Part shown: one piece after another, positions 50,501 to 64,000 of the stretch
How positions within the stretch are numbered: the first letter of the stretch is position 1
Layout: the number at the start of each line of letters is the position of its first letter
NCBI GenBank assembly: GCA_954871525.1
Contig: OX940863.1
Coordinates: forward strand, 42,828,501-42,892,500
DNA length: 64,000 bases
Direction: 5' to 3'
Source of the DNA: Parietaria judaica
Lineage: Eukaryota > Streptophyta > Magnoliopsida > Rosales > Urticaceae
Translations under genes and position numbers: made by a program
Notes under the pieces: generated by a model
What the model was told of the DNA's origin: nothing
The model's database searches: none
The model's input: only the letters and a program-made list of their open reading frames with translations

Positions 50501-53500
50501 CTTCACCGAAAGTTTTAAAAATTGGTTATCTTACGAGAGCAAATACGATGTGTTCTTGATGAAATTTGAGTTGCTAGACCTTCTTTAGGGTGGTATTATT
50601 ATAAATTGGGTTAGTTTTGGCATTAAAAGTTTTTGGAGCTCTCTTAAAATACAGTTTCAACAATTAATGCGTGCTCCAAAAAAAACTGAGTCTTTTTCCC
50701 ATTTTCCGAGAAAGAACCCTAATTAAACGATATTTTAAACATCAAATGAACTTCAAAATGCTTAATAATGTGTAATTGTATCACATTTATTTATTTTAAT
50801 ACCTAAACAGCGAATAGCTATCTCCTAGTTTCTATATCAAGCCGTTAATGGGTTAAAACTTTTAACGAAAAGTGTTAAAAATTTGTTTTCTTACGAGAGC
50901 AAATACGATGCGTTCATGATGAAATTTTAGTTCCTACACCTTCTTTAGGGTGGTATTATTATAAATTGAGTTTGTTTTGGCATTGAAAGTTTTTCGAGCT
51001 CTCTTAAAATCTAGTTTCAACAATTAACGCGTCCTCCAAAAACAACTGAGTCTTTTTCCCATTTTACGCGAAAAAGCTCTAATTAAAAGATATTTTAAAC
51101 AAAAAAGTAACTTAAAAATGCCTAATAATGTGTAATTCTATTACATTAACTTATTTTAATCCCTAAATTGCGAAGCACTATCTCCTAGTTTCTATATGAA
51201 GCCGTTAACGGGTTAAAATCTTGACCGAAAGTGTTAAAAATTGGTTATCTTACGAGAGCAAATACGATGCGTTCTTGATGAAATTTGAGTTGCTAGACCT
51301 TCTTTAGGGTGGTATTATTATAAATTGGGTTAGTTTTGGCATTAAAAGTTTTTGGAGCTCTCTTAAAATCCAGTTTCAACAATTAATGCGTGCTCCAAAA
51401 AAAACTGAGTCTTTTTCCCATTTTCCGAGAAAGAACCCTAATTAAACGATATTTTAAACATCAAATGAACTTCAAAATCCTTAATAATGTGTAATTGTAT
51501 CACATTTATTTATTTTAATACCTAAACAGCGAAGAGCTATCTCCTAGTTTCTATATCAAGCCGTTAATGGGTTAAAACTTTTAACGAAAAGTGTTAAAAA
51601 TTTGTTTTCTTACGAGAGCAAATACGATGCGTTCATGATGAAATTTGAGTTCCTACACCTTCTTTAGAGTGGTGTTATTATAAATTGGGTTTGTTTTGGC
51701 ATTGAAAGTTTTTCGAGCTCTCTTAAAATCTAGTTTCAACAATTAACGCGTCCTCCAAAAACAACTGAGTCTTTTTCCCATTTTACGCGAAAAAGCTCTA
51801 ATTAAAAGATATTTTAAACAAAAAAGTAACTTAAAAATGCATAATAATGTGTAATTATATTACATTAACTTATTTTAATCCCTAAATTGCGAAGCACTAT
51901 CTCCTAGTTTCTATATGAAGCCGTTAACGGGTTAAAATCTTGACCGAAAGTGTTAAAAATTGGTTATCTTACGAGAGCAAATACGATGCGTTCTTGATGA
52001 AATTTGAGTTGCTAGACCTTCTTTAGGGTGGTATTATTATAAATTGGGTTAGTTTTGGCATTAAAAGTTTTTGGAGCTCTCTTAAAATCCAGTTTCAACA
52101 ATTAATGCGTGCTCCAAAAAAAACTGAGTCTTTTTCCCATTTTCCGAGAAAGAACCCTAATTAAACGATATTTTAAACATCAAATGAACTTCAAAATGCT
52201 TAATAATGTGTAATTGTATCACATTTATTTATTTTAATACCTAAACAGCGAAGTGCTATCTCCTAGTTTCTATATCAAGCCGTTAATGGGTTAAAACTTT
52301 TAACGAAAAGTGTTAAAAATTTGTTTTCTTACGAGAGCAAATACGATGCGTTCATGATGAAATTTTAGTTCCTACACCTTCTTTAGGGTGGTATTATTAT
52401 AAATTGAGTTTGTTTTGGCATTGAAAGTTTTTCGAGCTCTCTTAAAATCTAGTTTCAACAATTAACGCGTCCTCCAAAAACAACTGAGTCTTTTTCCCAT
52501 TTTACGCGAAAAAGCTCTAATTAAAAGATATTTTAAACAAAAAAGTAACTTAAAAATGCTTAATAATGTGTAATTCTATTATATTAACTTATTTTAATCC
52601 CTAAATTGCGAAGCACTATCTCCTAGTTTCTATATGAAGCCGTTAACGGGTTAAAATCTTGACCGAAAGTGTTAAAAATTGGTTATCTTACGAGAGCAAA
52701 TACGATGCGTTCTTGATGAAATTTGAGTTGCTAGACCTTCTTTAGGGTGGTATTATTATAAATTGGGTTAGTTTTGGCATTAAAAGTTTGTGGAGCTCTC
52801 TTAAAATCCAGTTTCAACAATTAATGCGTGCTCCAAAAAAAACTGAGTCTTTTTCCCATTTTCCGAGAAAGAACCCTAATTAAACGATATTTTAAACATC
52901 AAATGAACTTCAAAATCCTTAATAATGTGTAATTGTATCACATTTATTTATTTTAATACCTAAACAGCGAAGAGCTATCTCCTAGTTTCTATATCAAGCC
53001 GTTAATGGGTTAAAACTTTTAACGAAAAGTGTTAAAAATTTGTTTTCTTACGAGAGCAAATACGATGCGTTCATGATGAAATTTGAGTTCCTACACCTTC
53101 TTTAGAGTGGTGTTATTATAAATTGGGTTTGTTTTGGCATTGAAAGTTTTTCGAGCTCTCTTAAAATCTAGTTTCAACAATTAACGCGTCCTCCAAAAAC
53201 AACTGAGTCTTTTTCCCATTTTACGCGAAAAAGCTCTAATTAAAAGATATTTTAAACAAAAAAGTAACTTAAAAATGCATAATAATGTGTAATTATATTA
53301 CATTAACTTATTTTAATCCCTAAATTGCGAAGCACTATCTCCTAGTTTCTATATGAAGCCGTTAACGGGTTAAAATCTTCACCGAAAGTGTTAAAAATTG
53401 GTTATCTTACGAGAGCAAATACGATGCGTTCTTGATGAAATTTGAGTTGCTAGACCTTCTTTAGGGTGGTATTATTATAAATTTGGTTAGTTTTGGCATT

Positions 53501-54714
53501 AAAAGTGTGTGGAGCTCTCTTAAAATCCAGTTTCAACAATTAATGCGTGCTCCAAAAAAAACTGAGTCTTTTTCCCATTTTCCGAGAAAGAACCCTAATT
53601 AAACGATATTTTAAACATCAAATGAACTTCAAAATCCTTAATAATGTGTAATTGTATCACATTTATTTATTTTAATACCTAAACAGCGAAGAGCTATCTC
53701 CTAGTTTCTATATCAAGCCGTTAATGGGTTAAAACTTTTAACGAAAAGTGTTAAAAATTTGTTTTCTTACGAGAGCAAATACGATGCGTTCATGATGAAA
53801 TTTGAGTTCCTACACCTTCTTTAGAGTGGTGTTATTATAAATTGGGTTTGTTTTGGCATTGAAAGTTTTTCGAGCTCTCTTAAAATCTAGTTTCAACAAT
53901 TAACGCGTCCTCCAAAAACAACTGAGTCTTTTTCCCATTTTACGCGAAAAAGCTCTAATTAAAAGATATTTTAAACAAAAAAGTAACTTAAAAATGCATA
54001 ATAATGTGTAATTATATTACATTAACTTATTTTAATCCCTAAATTGCGAAGCACTATCTCCTAGTTTCTATATGAAGCCGTTAACGGGTTAAAATCTTCA
54101 CCGAAAGTGTTAAAAATTGGTTATCTTACGAGAGCAAATACGATGCGTTCTTGATGAAATTTGAGTTGCTAGACCTTCTTTAGGGTGGTATTATTATAAA
54201 TTGGGTTAGTTTTGGCATTAAAAGTTTTTGGAGCTCTCTTAAAATCCAGTTTCAACAATTAATGCGTGCTCCAAAAAAAACTGAGTCTTTTTCCCATTTT
54301 CCGAGAAAGAACCCTAATTAAATGATATTTTAAACATCAAATGAACTTCAAAATGCTTAATAATGTGTAATTGTATCACATTTACTTATTTTAATACCTA
54401 AACAGCGAAGAGCTATCTCCTAGTTTCTATATCAAGCCGTTAATGGGTTAAAACTTTTAACGAAAAGTGTTAAAAATTTGTTTTCTTACGAGAGCAAATA
54501 CGATGCGTTCATGATGAAATTTGAGTTCCTAGACTTTCTTTAGGGTGGTATTATTATAAATTGGGTTTGTTTTGGCATTGAAAGTTTTTCGAGCTCTCTT
54601 AAAATCTAGTTTCAACAATTAACGCGTCCTCCAAAAACAACTGAGTCTTTTTCCCATTTTACGCGAAAAAGCTCTAATTAAAAGATATTTTAAACAAAAA
54701 AGTAACTTAAAAAT

Positions 54715-57700
54715 GCCTAATAATGTGTAATTCTATTACATTAACTTATTTTAATCCCTAAATTACGAAGCACTATCTCCTAGTTTCTATATGAAGCCGT
54801 TAACGGGTTAAAATCTTGACCGAAAGTGTTAAAAACTGGTTATCTTACGAGAGCAAATACGATGCGTTCTTGATGAAATTTGAGTTGCTTGACCTTCTTT
54901 AGGGTGGTATTATTATAAATTGGGTTAGTTTTGGCATTAAAAGTTTTTGGAGCTCTCTTAAAATCCAGTTTCAACAATTAATGCGTGCTCCAAAAAAAAC
55001 TGAGTCTTTTTCCCATTTTCCGAGAAAGAACCCTAATTAAACGATATTTTAAACATCAAATGAACTTAAAAATCTTTAATAATATGTAATTGTATCACAT
55101 TTATTTGTTTTAATACCTAAACAGCGATGAGCTATCTCCTAGTTTCTATATCAAGCCGTTAATGGGTTAAAACTTTTAACGAAAAGTGTTAAAAATTTGT
55201 TTTCTTACGAGAGCAAATACGATGCGTTCATGATGAAATTTGAGTTCCTACACCTTATTTAGGGTGGTATTATTATAAATTGGGTTTGTTTTGGCATTGA
55301 AAGTTTTTCGAGCTCTCTTAAAATCTAGTTTCAACAATTAACGCGTCCTCCAAAAAAAACTGGGTCTTTTTCCCATTTTACGCGAAAAAGCTCTAATTAA
55401 AAGATATTTTAAACAAAAAAGTAACTTAAAAATGCTTAATAATGTGTAATTCTATTACATTAACTTATTTTAATCCCAAAATTGCGAAGCACTATCTCCT
55501 AGTTTCTATATGAAGCCGTTAACGGGTTAAAATCTTCACCGAAAGTGTTAAAAATTGGTTATCTTACGAGAGCAAATACGATGCGTTCTTGATGAAATTT
55601 GAGTTGCTAGACCTTCTTTAGGGTGGTATTATTATAAATTGGGTTAGTTTTGGCATTAAAAGTTTTTGGAGCTCTCTTAAAATCCAGTTTCAACAATTAA
55701 TGCGTGCTCCAAAAAAAACTGAGTCTTTTTCCCATTTTCCGATAAAGAACCCTAATTAAACGATATTTTAAACAACAAATGAACATAAAAATGCTTAATA
55801 ATGTGTAATTGTACGACATTTACTTATTTTAATACCTAAACAGCGAAGAGCTATCTCCTAGTTTCTATATCAAGCCGTTAATGGGTTAAAACTTTTAACG
55901 AAAAGTGTTAAAAATTTGTTTTCTTACGAGAGCAAATACGATGCGTTCATGATGAAATTTGAGTTCCTAGACTTTCTTTAGGGTGGTATTATTATAAATT
56001 GGGTTTGTTTTGGCATTGAAAGTTTTTCGAGCTCTCTTAAAATCTAGTTTCAACAATTAACGCGTCCTCCAAAAACAACTGAGTCTTTTTCCCATTCTAC
56101 GCGAAAAAGCTCTAATTAAAAGATATTTTAAACAAAAAAGTAACTTAAAAATGCCTAATAATGTGTAATTCTATTACATTAACTTATTTTAATCCCTAAA
56201 TTGCGAAGCACTATCTCCTAGTTTCTATATGAAGCCGTTAACGGGTTAAAATCTTGACCGAAAGTGTTAAAAACTGGTTATCTTACGAGAGCAAATACGA
56301 TGCGTTCTTGATGAAATTTGAGTTGCTTGACCTTCTTTAGGGTGGTATTATTATAAATTGGGTTAGTTTTGGCATTAAAAGTTTTTGGAGCTCTCTTAAA
56401 ATCCAGTTTCAACAATTAATGCGTGCTCCAAAAAAAACTGAGTCTTTTTCCCATTTTCCGAGAAAGAACCCTAATTAAACGATATTTTAAACATCAAATG
56501 AACTTAAAAATCTTTAATAATATGTAATTGTATCACATTTATTTGTTTTAATACCTAAACAGCGATGAGCTATCTCCTAGTTTCTATATCAAGCCGTTAA
56601 TGGGTTAAAACTTTTAACGAAAAGTGTTAAAAATTTGTTTTCTTACGAGAGCAAATACGATGCGTTCATGATGAAATTTGAGTTCCTACACCTTATTTAG
56701 GGTGGTATTATTATAAATTGGGTTTGTTTTGGCATTGAAAGTTTTTCGAGCTCTCTTAAAATCTAGTTTCAACAATTAACGCGTCCTCCAAAAAAAACTG
56801 GGTCTTTTTCCCATTTTACGCGAAAAAGCTCTAATTAAAAGATATTTTAAACAAAAAAGTAACTTAAAAATTCTTAATAATGTGTAATTCTATTACATTA
56901 ACTTATTTTAATCCCAAAATTGCGAAGCACTATCTCCTAGTTTCTATATGAAGCCGTTAACGGGTTAAAATCTTCACCGAAAGTGTTAAAAATTGGTTAT
57001 CTTACGAGAGCAAATACGATGCGTTCTTGATGAAATTTGAGTTGCTAGACCTTCTTTAGGGTGGTATTATTATAAATTGGGTTAGTTTTGGCATTAAAAG
57101 TTTTTGGAGCTCTCTTAAAATCCAGTTTAAACAATTAATGCGTGCTCCAAAAAAAACTGAGTCTTTTTCCCATTTTCCGATAAAGAACCCTAATTAAACG
57201 ATATTTTAAACATCAAATGAACTTCAAAATGCTTAATAATGTGTAATTGTATCACATTTACTTATTTTAATACCTAAACAGCGAAGAGCTATCTCCTAGT
57301 TTCTATATCAAGCCGTTAATGGGTTAAAACTTTTAACGAAAAGTGTTAAAAATTTGTTTTCTTACGAGAGCAAATACGATGCGTTCATGATGAAATTTGA
57401 GTTCCTAGACCTTCTTTAGGGTGGTATTATTATAAATTGGGTTTGTTTTGGCATTGAAAGTTTTTCGAGCTCTCTTAAAATCTAGTTTCAACAATTAACG
57501 CGTCCTCCAAAAACAACTGAGTCTTTTTCCCATTTTACGCGAAAAAGCTCTAATTAAAAGATATTTTAAACAAAAAAGTAACTTAAAAATGCCTAATAAT
57601 GTGTAATTCTATTACATTAACTTATTTTAATCCCTAAATTGCGAAGCACTATCTCCTAGTTTCTATATGAAGCCGTTAACGGGTTAAAATCTTGACCGAA

Positions 57701-60700
57701 AGTGTTAAAAATTGGTTATCTTACGAGAGCAAATACGATGCGTTCTTGATGAAATTTGAGTTGCTAGACCTTCTTTAGGGTGGTATTATTATAAATTGGG
57801 TTAGTTTTGGCATTAAATGTTTTTGGAGCTCTCTTAAAATCCAGTTTCAACAATTAATGCGTGCTCCAAAAAAAACTGAGTCTTTTTCCCATTTTCCGAG
57901 AAAGAACCCTAATTAAACGATATTTTAAACATCAAATGAACTTCAAAATGCTTAATAATGTGTAATTGTATCACATTTACTTATTTTAATACCTAAACAG
58001 CGAATAGCTATCTCCTAGTTTCTATATCAAGCAGTTAATGGGTTAAAACTTTTAACGAAAAGTGTTAAAAATTTGTTTTCTTACGAGAGCAAATACGATG
58101 CGTTCATGATGAAATTTTAGTTCCTACACCTTCTTTAGGGTGGTATTATTATAAATTGAGTTTGTTTTGGCATTGAAAGTTTTTCGAGCTCTCTTAAAAT
58201 CTAGTTTCAACAATTAACGCGTCCTCCAAAAACAACTGAGTCTTTTTCCCATTTTACGCGAAAAAGCTCTAATTAAAAGATATTTTAAACAAAAAAGTAA
58301 CTTAAAAATGCTTAATAATGTGTAATTCTATTATATTAACTTATTTTAATCCCTAAATTGCGAAGCACTATCTCCTAGTTTCTATATGAAGCCGTTAACG
58401 GGTTAAAATCTTGACCGAAAGTGTTAAAAATTGGTTATCTTACGAGAGCAAATACGATGCGTTCTTGATGAAATTTGAGTTGCTAGACCTTCTTTAGGGT
58501 GGTATTATTATAAATTGGGTTAGTTTTGGCATTAAAAGTTTTTGGAGCTCTCTTAAAATCCAGTTTCAACAATTAATGCGTGCTCCAAAAAAAACTGAGT
58601 CTTTTTCCCATTTTCCGAGAAAGAACCCTAATTAAACGATATTTTAAACATCAAATGAACTTCAAAATCCTTAATAATGTGTAATTGTATCACATTTATT
58701 TATTTTAATACCTAAACAGCGAAGAGCTATCTCCTAGTTTCTATATCAAGCCGTTAATGGGTTAAAACTTTTAACGAAAAGTGTTAAAAATTTGTTTTCT
58801 TACGAGAGCAAATACGATGCGTTCATGATGAAATTTGAGTTCCTACACCTTCTTTAGAGTGGTGTTATTATAAATTGGGTTTGTTTTGGCATTGAAAGTT
58901 TTTCGAGCTCTCTTAAAATCTAGTTTCAACAATTAACGCGTCCTCCAAAAACAACTGAGTCTTTTTCCCATTTTACGCGAAAAAGCTCTAATTAAAAGAT
59001 ATTTTAAACAAAAAAGTAACTTAAAAATGCATAATAATGTGTAATTATATTACATTAACTTATTTTAATCCCTAAATTGCGAAGCACTATCTCCTAGTTT
59101 CTATATGAAGCCGTTAACGGGTTAAAATCTTCACCGAAAGTGTTAAAAATTGGTTATCTTACGAGAGCAAATACGATGCGTTCTTGATGAAATTTGAGTT
59201 GCTAGACCTTCTTTAGGGTGGTATTATTATAAATTGGGTTAGTTTTGGCATTAAAAGTTTTTGGAGCTCTCTTAAAATCCAGTTTCAACAATTAATGCGT
59301 GCTCCAAAAAAAACTGAGTCTTTTTCCCATTTTCCGAGAAAGAACCCTAATTAAACGATATTTTAAACATCAAATGAACTTCAAAATGCTTAATAATGTG
59401 TAATTGTATCACATTTACTTATTTTAATACCTAAACAGCGAAGAGCTATCTCCTAGTTTCTATATCAAGCCGTTAATGGGTTAAAACTTTTAACGAAAAG
59501 TGTTAAAAATTTGTTTTCTTACGAGAGCAAATACGATGCGTTCATGATGAAATTTGAGTTCCTAGACTTTCTTTAGGGTGGTATTATTATAAATTGGGTT
59601 TGTTTTGGCATTGAAAGTTTTTCGAGCTCTCTTAAAATCTAGTTTCAACAATTAACGCGTCCTCCAAAAACAACTGAGTCTTTTTCCCATTTTACGCGAA
59701 AAAGCTCTAATTAAAAGATATTTTAAACAAAAAAGTAACTTAAAAATGCCTAATAATGTGTAATTCTATTACATTAACTTATTTTAATCCCTAAATTGCG
59801 AAGCACTATCTCCTAGTTTCTATATGAAGCCGTTAACGGGTTAAAATCTTGACCGAAAGTGTTAAAAACTGGTTATCTTACGAGAGCAAATACGATGCGT
59901 TCTTGATGAAATTTGAGTTGCTTGACCTTCTTTAGGGTGGTATTATTATAAATTGGGTTAGTTTTGGCATTAAAAGTTTTTGGAGCTCTCTTAAAATCCA
60001 GTTTCAACAATTAATGCGTGCTCCAAAAAAAACTGAGTCTTTTTCCCATTTTCCGAGAAAGAACCCTAATTAAACGATATTTTAAACATCAAATGAACTT
60101 CAAAATGCTTAATAATGTGTAATTGTATCACATTTACTTATTTTAATACCTAAACAGCGAAGAGCTATCTCCTAGTTTCTATATCAAGCCGTTAATGGGT
60201 TAAAACTTTTAACGAAAAGTGTTAAAAATTTGTTTTCTTACGAGAGCAAATACGATGCGTTCATGATGAAATTTGAGTTCCTAGACTTTCTTTAGGGTGG
60301 TATTATTATAAATTGGGTTTGTTTTGGCATTGAAAGTTTTTCGAGCTCTCTTAAAATCTAGTTTCAACAATTAACGCGTCCTCCAAAAACAACTGAGTCT
60401 TTTTCCCATTTTACGCGAAAAAGCTCTAATTAAAAGATATTTTAAACAAAAAAGTAACTTAAAAATGCCTAATAATGTGTAATTCTATTACATTAACTTA
60501 TTTTAATCCCTAAATTGCGAAGCACTATCTCCTAGTTTCTATATGAAGCCGTTAACGGGTTAAAATCTTGATCGAAAGTGTTAAAAACTGGTTATCTTAC
60601 GAGAGCAAATACGATGCGTTCTTGATGAAATTTGAGTTGCTTGACCTTCTTTAGGGTGGTATTATTATAAATTGGGTTAGTTTTGGCATTAAAAGTTTTT

Positions 60701-63700
60701 GGAGCTCTCTTAAAATCCAGTTTCAACAATTAATGCGTGCTCCAAAAAAAACTGAGTCTTTTTCCCATTTTCCGAGAAAGAACCCTAATTAAACGATATT
60801 TTAAACATCAAATGAACTTAAAAATCTTTAATATTATGTAATTGTATCACATTTATTTGTTTTAATACCTAAACAGCGATGAGCTATCTCCTAGTTTCTA
60901 TATCAAGCCGTTAATGGGTTAAAACTTTTAACGAAAAGTGTTAAAAATTTGTTTTCTTACGAGAGCAAATACGATGCGTTCATGATGAAATTTGAGTTCC
61001 TACACCTTATTTAGGGTGGTATTATTATAAATTGGGTTTGTTTTGGCATTGAAAGTTTTTCGAGCTCTCTTAAAATCTAGTTTCAACAATTAACGCGTCC
61101 TCCAAAAAAAACTGGGTCTTTTTCCCATTTTACGCGAAAAAGCTCTAATTAAAAGATATTTTAAACAAAAAAGTAACTTAAAAATTCTTAATAATGTGTA
61201 ATTCTATTACATTAACTTATTTTAATCCCAAAATTGCGAAGCACTATCTCCTAGTTTCTATATGAAGCCGTTAACGGGTTAAAATCTTCACCGAAAGTGT
61301 TAAAAATTGGTTATCTTACGAGAGCAAATACGATGCGTTCTTGATGAAATTTGAGTTGCTAGAACTTCTTTAGGGTGGTATTATTATAAATTGGGTTAGT
61401 TTTGGCATTAAAAGTTTTTGGAGCTCTCTTAAAATCCAGTTTCAACAATTAATGCGTGCTCCAAAAAAAACTGAGTCTTTTTCCCATTTTCCGATAAAGA
61501 ACCCTAATTAAACGATATTTTAAACATCAAATGAACTTCAAAATGCTTAATAATGTGTAATTGTATCACATTTACTTATTTTAATACCTAAACAGCGAAG
61601 AGCTATCTCCTAGTTTCTATATCAAGCCGTTAATGGGTTAAAACTTTTAACGAAAAGTGTTAAAAATTTGTTTTCTTACGAGAGCAAATACGATGCGTTC
61701 ATGATGAAATTTGAGTTCCTAGACCTTATTTAGGGTGGTATTATTATAAATTGGGTTTGTTTTGGCATTGAAAGTTTTTCGAGCTCTCTTAAAATCTAGT
61801 TTCAACAATTAACGCGTCCTCCAAAAACAACTGAGTCTTTTTCCCATTTTACGCGAAAAAGCTCTAATTAAAAGATATTTTAAACAAAAAAGTAACTTAA
61901 AAATGCCTAATAATGTGTAATTCTATTACATTAACTTATTTTAATCCCTAAATTGCGAAGCACTATCTCCTAGTTTCTATATGAAGCCGTTAACGGGTTA
62001 AAATCTTGACCGAAAGTGTTAAAAATTGGTTATCTTACGAGAGCAAATACGATGCGTTCTTGATGAAATTTGAGTTGCTAGACCTTCTTTAGGGTGGTAT
62101 TATTATAAATTGGGTTAGTTTTGGCATTAAAAGTTTTTGGAGCTCTCTTAAAATCCAGTTTCAACAATTAATGCGTGCTCCAAAAAAAACTGAGTCTTTT
62201 TCCCATTTTCCGAGAAAGAACCCTAATTAAACGATATTTTAAACATCAAATGAACTTCAAAATGCTTAATAATGTGTAATTGTATCACATTTACTTATTT
62301 TAATACCTAAACAGCGAAGAGCTATCTCCTAGTTTCTATATCAAGCCATTAATGGGTTAAAACTTTTAACGAAAAGTGTTAAAAATTTGTTTTCTTACGA
62401 GAGAAAATACGATGCGTTCATGATGAAATTTGAGTTCCTAGACCTTCTTTAGGGTGGTATTATTATAAATTGGGTTTGTTTTGGCATTGAAAGTTTTTCG
62501 AGCTCTCTTAAAATCTAGTTTCAACAATTAACGCGTCCTCCAAAAACAACTGAGTCTTTTTCCCATTTTACGCGAAAAAGCTCTAATTAAAAGATATTTT
62601 AAACAAAAAAGTAACTTAAAAATGCCTAATAATGTGTAATTCTATTACATTAACTTATTTTAATCCCTAAATTGCGAAGCACTATCTCCTAGTTTCTATA
62701 TGAAGCCGTTAACGGGTTAAAATCTTGACCGAAAGTGTTAAAAATTGGTTATCTTACGAGAGCAAATACGATGCGTTCTTGATGAAATTTGAGTTGCTTG
62801 ACCTTCTTTAGGGTGGTATTATTATAAATTGGGTTAGTTTTGGCATTAAAAGTTTTTGGAGCTCTCTTAAAATCCAGTTTCAACAATTAATGCGTGCTCC
62901 AAAAAAAACTGAGTCTTTTTCCCATTTTCCGAGAAAGAACCCTAATTAAACGATATTTTAAACATCAAATGAACATAAAAATCTTTAATAATATGTAATT
63001 GTATCACATTTATTTGTTTTAATACCTAAACAGCGATGAGCTATCTCCTAGTTTCTATATCAAGCCGTTAATGGGTTAAAACTTTTAACGAAAAGTGTTA
63101 AAAATTTGTTTTCTTACGAGAGCAAATACGATGCGTTCATGATGAAATTTGAGTTCCTACACCTTCTTTAGGGTGGTATTATTATAAATTGGGTTTGTTT
63201 TGGCATTGAAAGTTTTTCGAGCTCTCTTAAAATCTAGTTTCAACAATTAACGCGTCCTCCAAAAAAAACTGGGTCTTTTTCCCATTTTACGCGAAAAAGC
63301 TCTAATTAAAAGATATTTTAAACAAAAAAGTGACTTAAAAATTCTTAATAATGTGTAATTCTATTACATTAACTTATTTTAATCCCAAAATTGCGAAGCA
63401 CTATCTCCTAGTTTCTATATGAAGCCGTTAACGGGTTAAAATCTTCACCGAAAGTGTTAAAAATTGGTTATCTTACGAGAGCAAATACGATGCGTTCTTG
63501 ATGAAATTTGAGTTGCTAGACCTTCTTTAGGGTGGTATTATTATAAATTGGGTTAGTTTTGGCATTAAAAGTTTTTGGAGCTCTCTTAAAATCCAGTTTC
63601 AACAATTAATGCGTGCTCCAAAAAAAACTGAGTCTTTTTCCCATTTTACGATAAAGAACCCTAATTAAACGATATTTTAAACATCAAATGAACTTCAAAA

Positions 63701-64000
63701 TGCTTAATAATGTGTAATTGTATCACATTTACTTATTTTAATACCTAAACAGCGAAGAGCTATCTCCTAGTTTCTATATCAAGCCGTTAATGGGTTAAAA
63801 CTTTTAACGAAAAGTGTTAAAAATTTGTTTTCTTACGAGAGCAAATACGATGCGTTCATGATGAAATTTGAGTTCCTAGACCTTCTTTAGGGTGGTATTA
63901 TTATAAATTGGGTTTGTTTTGGCATTGAAAGTTTTTCGAGCTCTCTTAAAATCTAGTTTCAACAATTAACGCGTCCTCCAAAAACAACTGAGTCTTTTTC
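54715..64000. repeat. 1438-bp four-monomer unit marked by ATATGTAATT
   Basis: A distinctive A monomer with TATTTGTTTTAATACC and AACAGCGATGAGC begins near 55081, 56519, 60832 and 62990. Gaps are 1438, about 4313 (three units) and about 2158 (one and a half units). It is usually preceded by a B monomer with GAGTTGCTTGACC. The third copy has ATTATGTAATT instead of AATATGTAATT. Confidence 0.85.

Larger units (their letters stand above)
29285..64000. repeat. Right part of the satellite array
   Basis: About 96 monomers continue in the same orientation and phase as the left part and run off the window end. A and B types alternate throughout. No transposon, gene or non-satellite insertion was seen. 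Homopolymer A runs of 6-12 bases near the CTCC(A)n site vary between monomers and cause most of the length variation. Confidence 0.97.
38899..64000. repeat. Homogeneous A/B dimer block (719-720 bp) with 1438-bp subunits
   Basis: The A2 subtype no longer occurs and successive A/B dimers are very alike. Variants mark local higher-order units: CCCAAAATTGCG, CTCCAAAAACAACTGAG, TAGAGTGGTGTTATT and ATGCATAATAATG recur at multiples of about 719 bp. Monomers are close to 360 bp with few indels. The low divergence suggests more recent amplification than at 4290-10753. Confidence 0.9.

Noticed and set aside
1..64000. CRISPR-like array, because of regular repeats
   Set aside because: The repeats are contiguous ~360-bp monomers without unique spacers and without cas genes; this is a eukaryotic satellite.

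Overview
The window is plant repeat DNA: a long, AT-rich tandem satellite array interrupted by one large LTR retrotransposon. A flowering plant is the likely host. The element has Ty3/gypsy gag-pol organisation with a C-terminal chromodomain, a primer site matching plant initiator tRNA-Met and a purine tract typical of the Tekay/Del chromoviruses. I do not recognise the satellite family and cannot name a species. No host gene, tRNA, rRNA or CRISPR was found.

Layout. Positions 1-14574 hold about 41 satellite monomers of roughly 353-361 bp. Positions 14575-29284 are the retrotransposon (14,710 bp), flanked by the 5-bp target duplication TTTTA. Positions 29285-64000 hold about 96 more monomers, running off the window end. 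The monomers are two diverged types, A and B, in strict A/B alternation (dimer about 720 bp) with a few breaks. Superimposed are higher-order repeats: a four-monomer unit of about 1430 bp (1-4289, and again at 29285-38898), a five-monomer unit of about 1.79 kb (10754-14334), and 719- and 1438-bp units in the more homogeneous right-hand 25 kb.

The retrotransposon has unusually long LTRs (4196 and 4239 bp), together about 57% of its length. They differ at about 60 positions by eye (about 1.5%) plus one 43-bp hairpin-forming indel. The internal region runs PBS, a gag-like ORF1, a 650-bp non-coding spacer, the canonical gag with zinc knuckles, protease, reverse transcriptase, RNase H, integrase, chromodomain and PPT. 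Gag-pol carries about ten stops and frameshifts, so this copy is non-autonomous. ORF1 sits where gag normally starts, has a second gag-type domain without zinc knuckles and a strongly acidic tail, and carries a single stop. It is the most unusual coding feature here.

How the parts relate: the satellite is a probable heterochromatic (centromeric, pericentromeric or subtelomeric) domain, and the chromodomain element inserted into an A monomer at a T/A-rich site. The array has been reshaped by unequal exchange, as shown by A/B chimeras, A-A junctions, a truncated monomer 32 bp upstream of the insertion and long-range duplicated variants.
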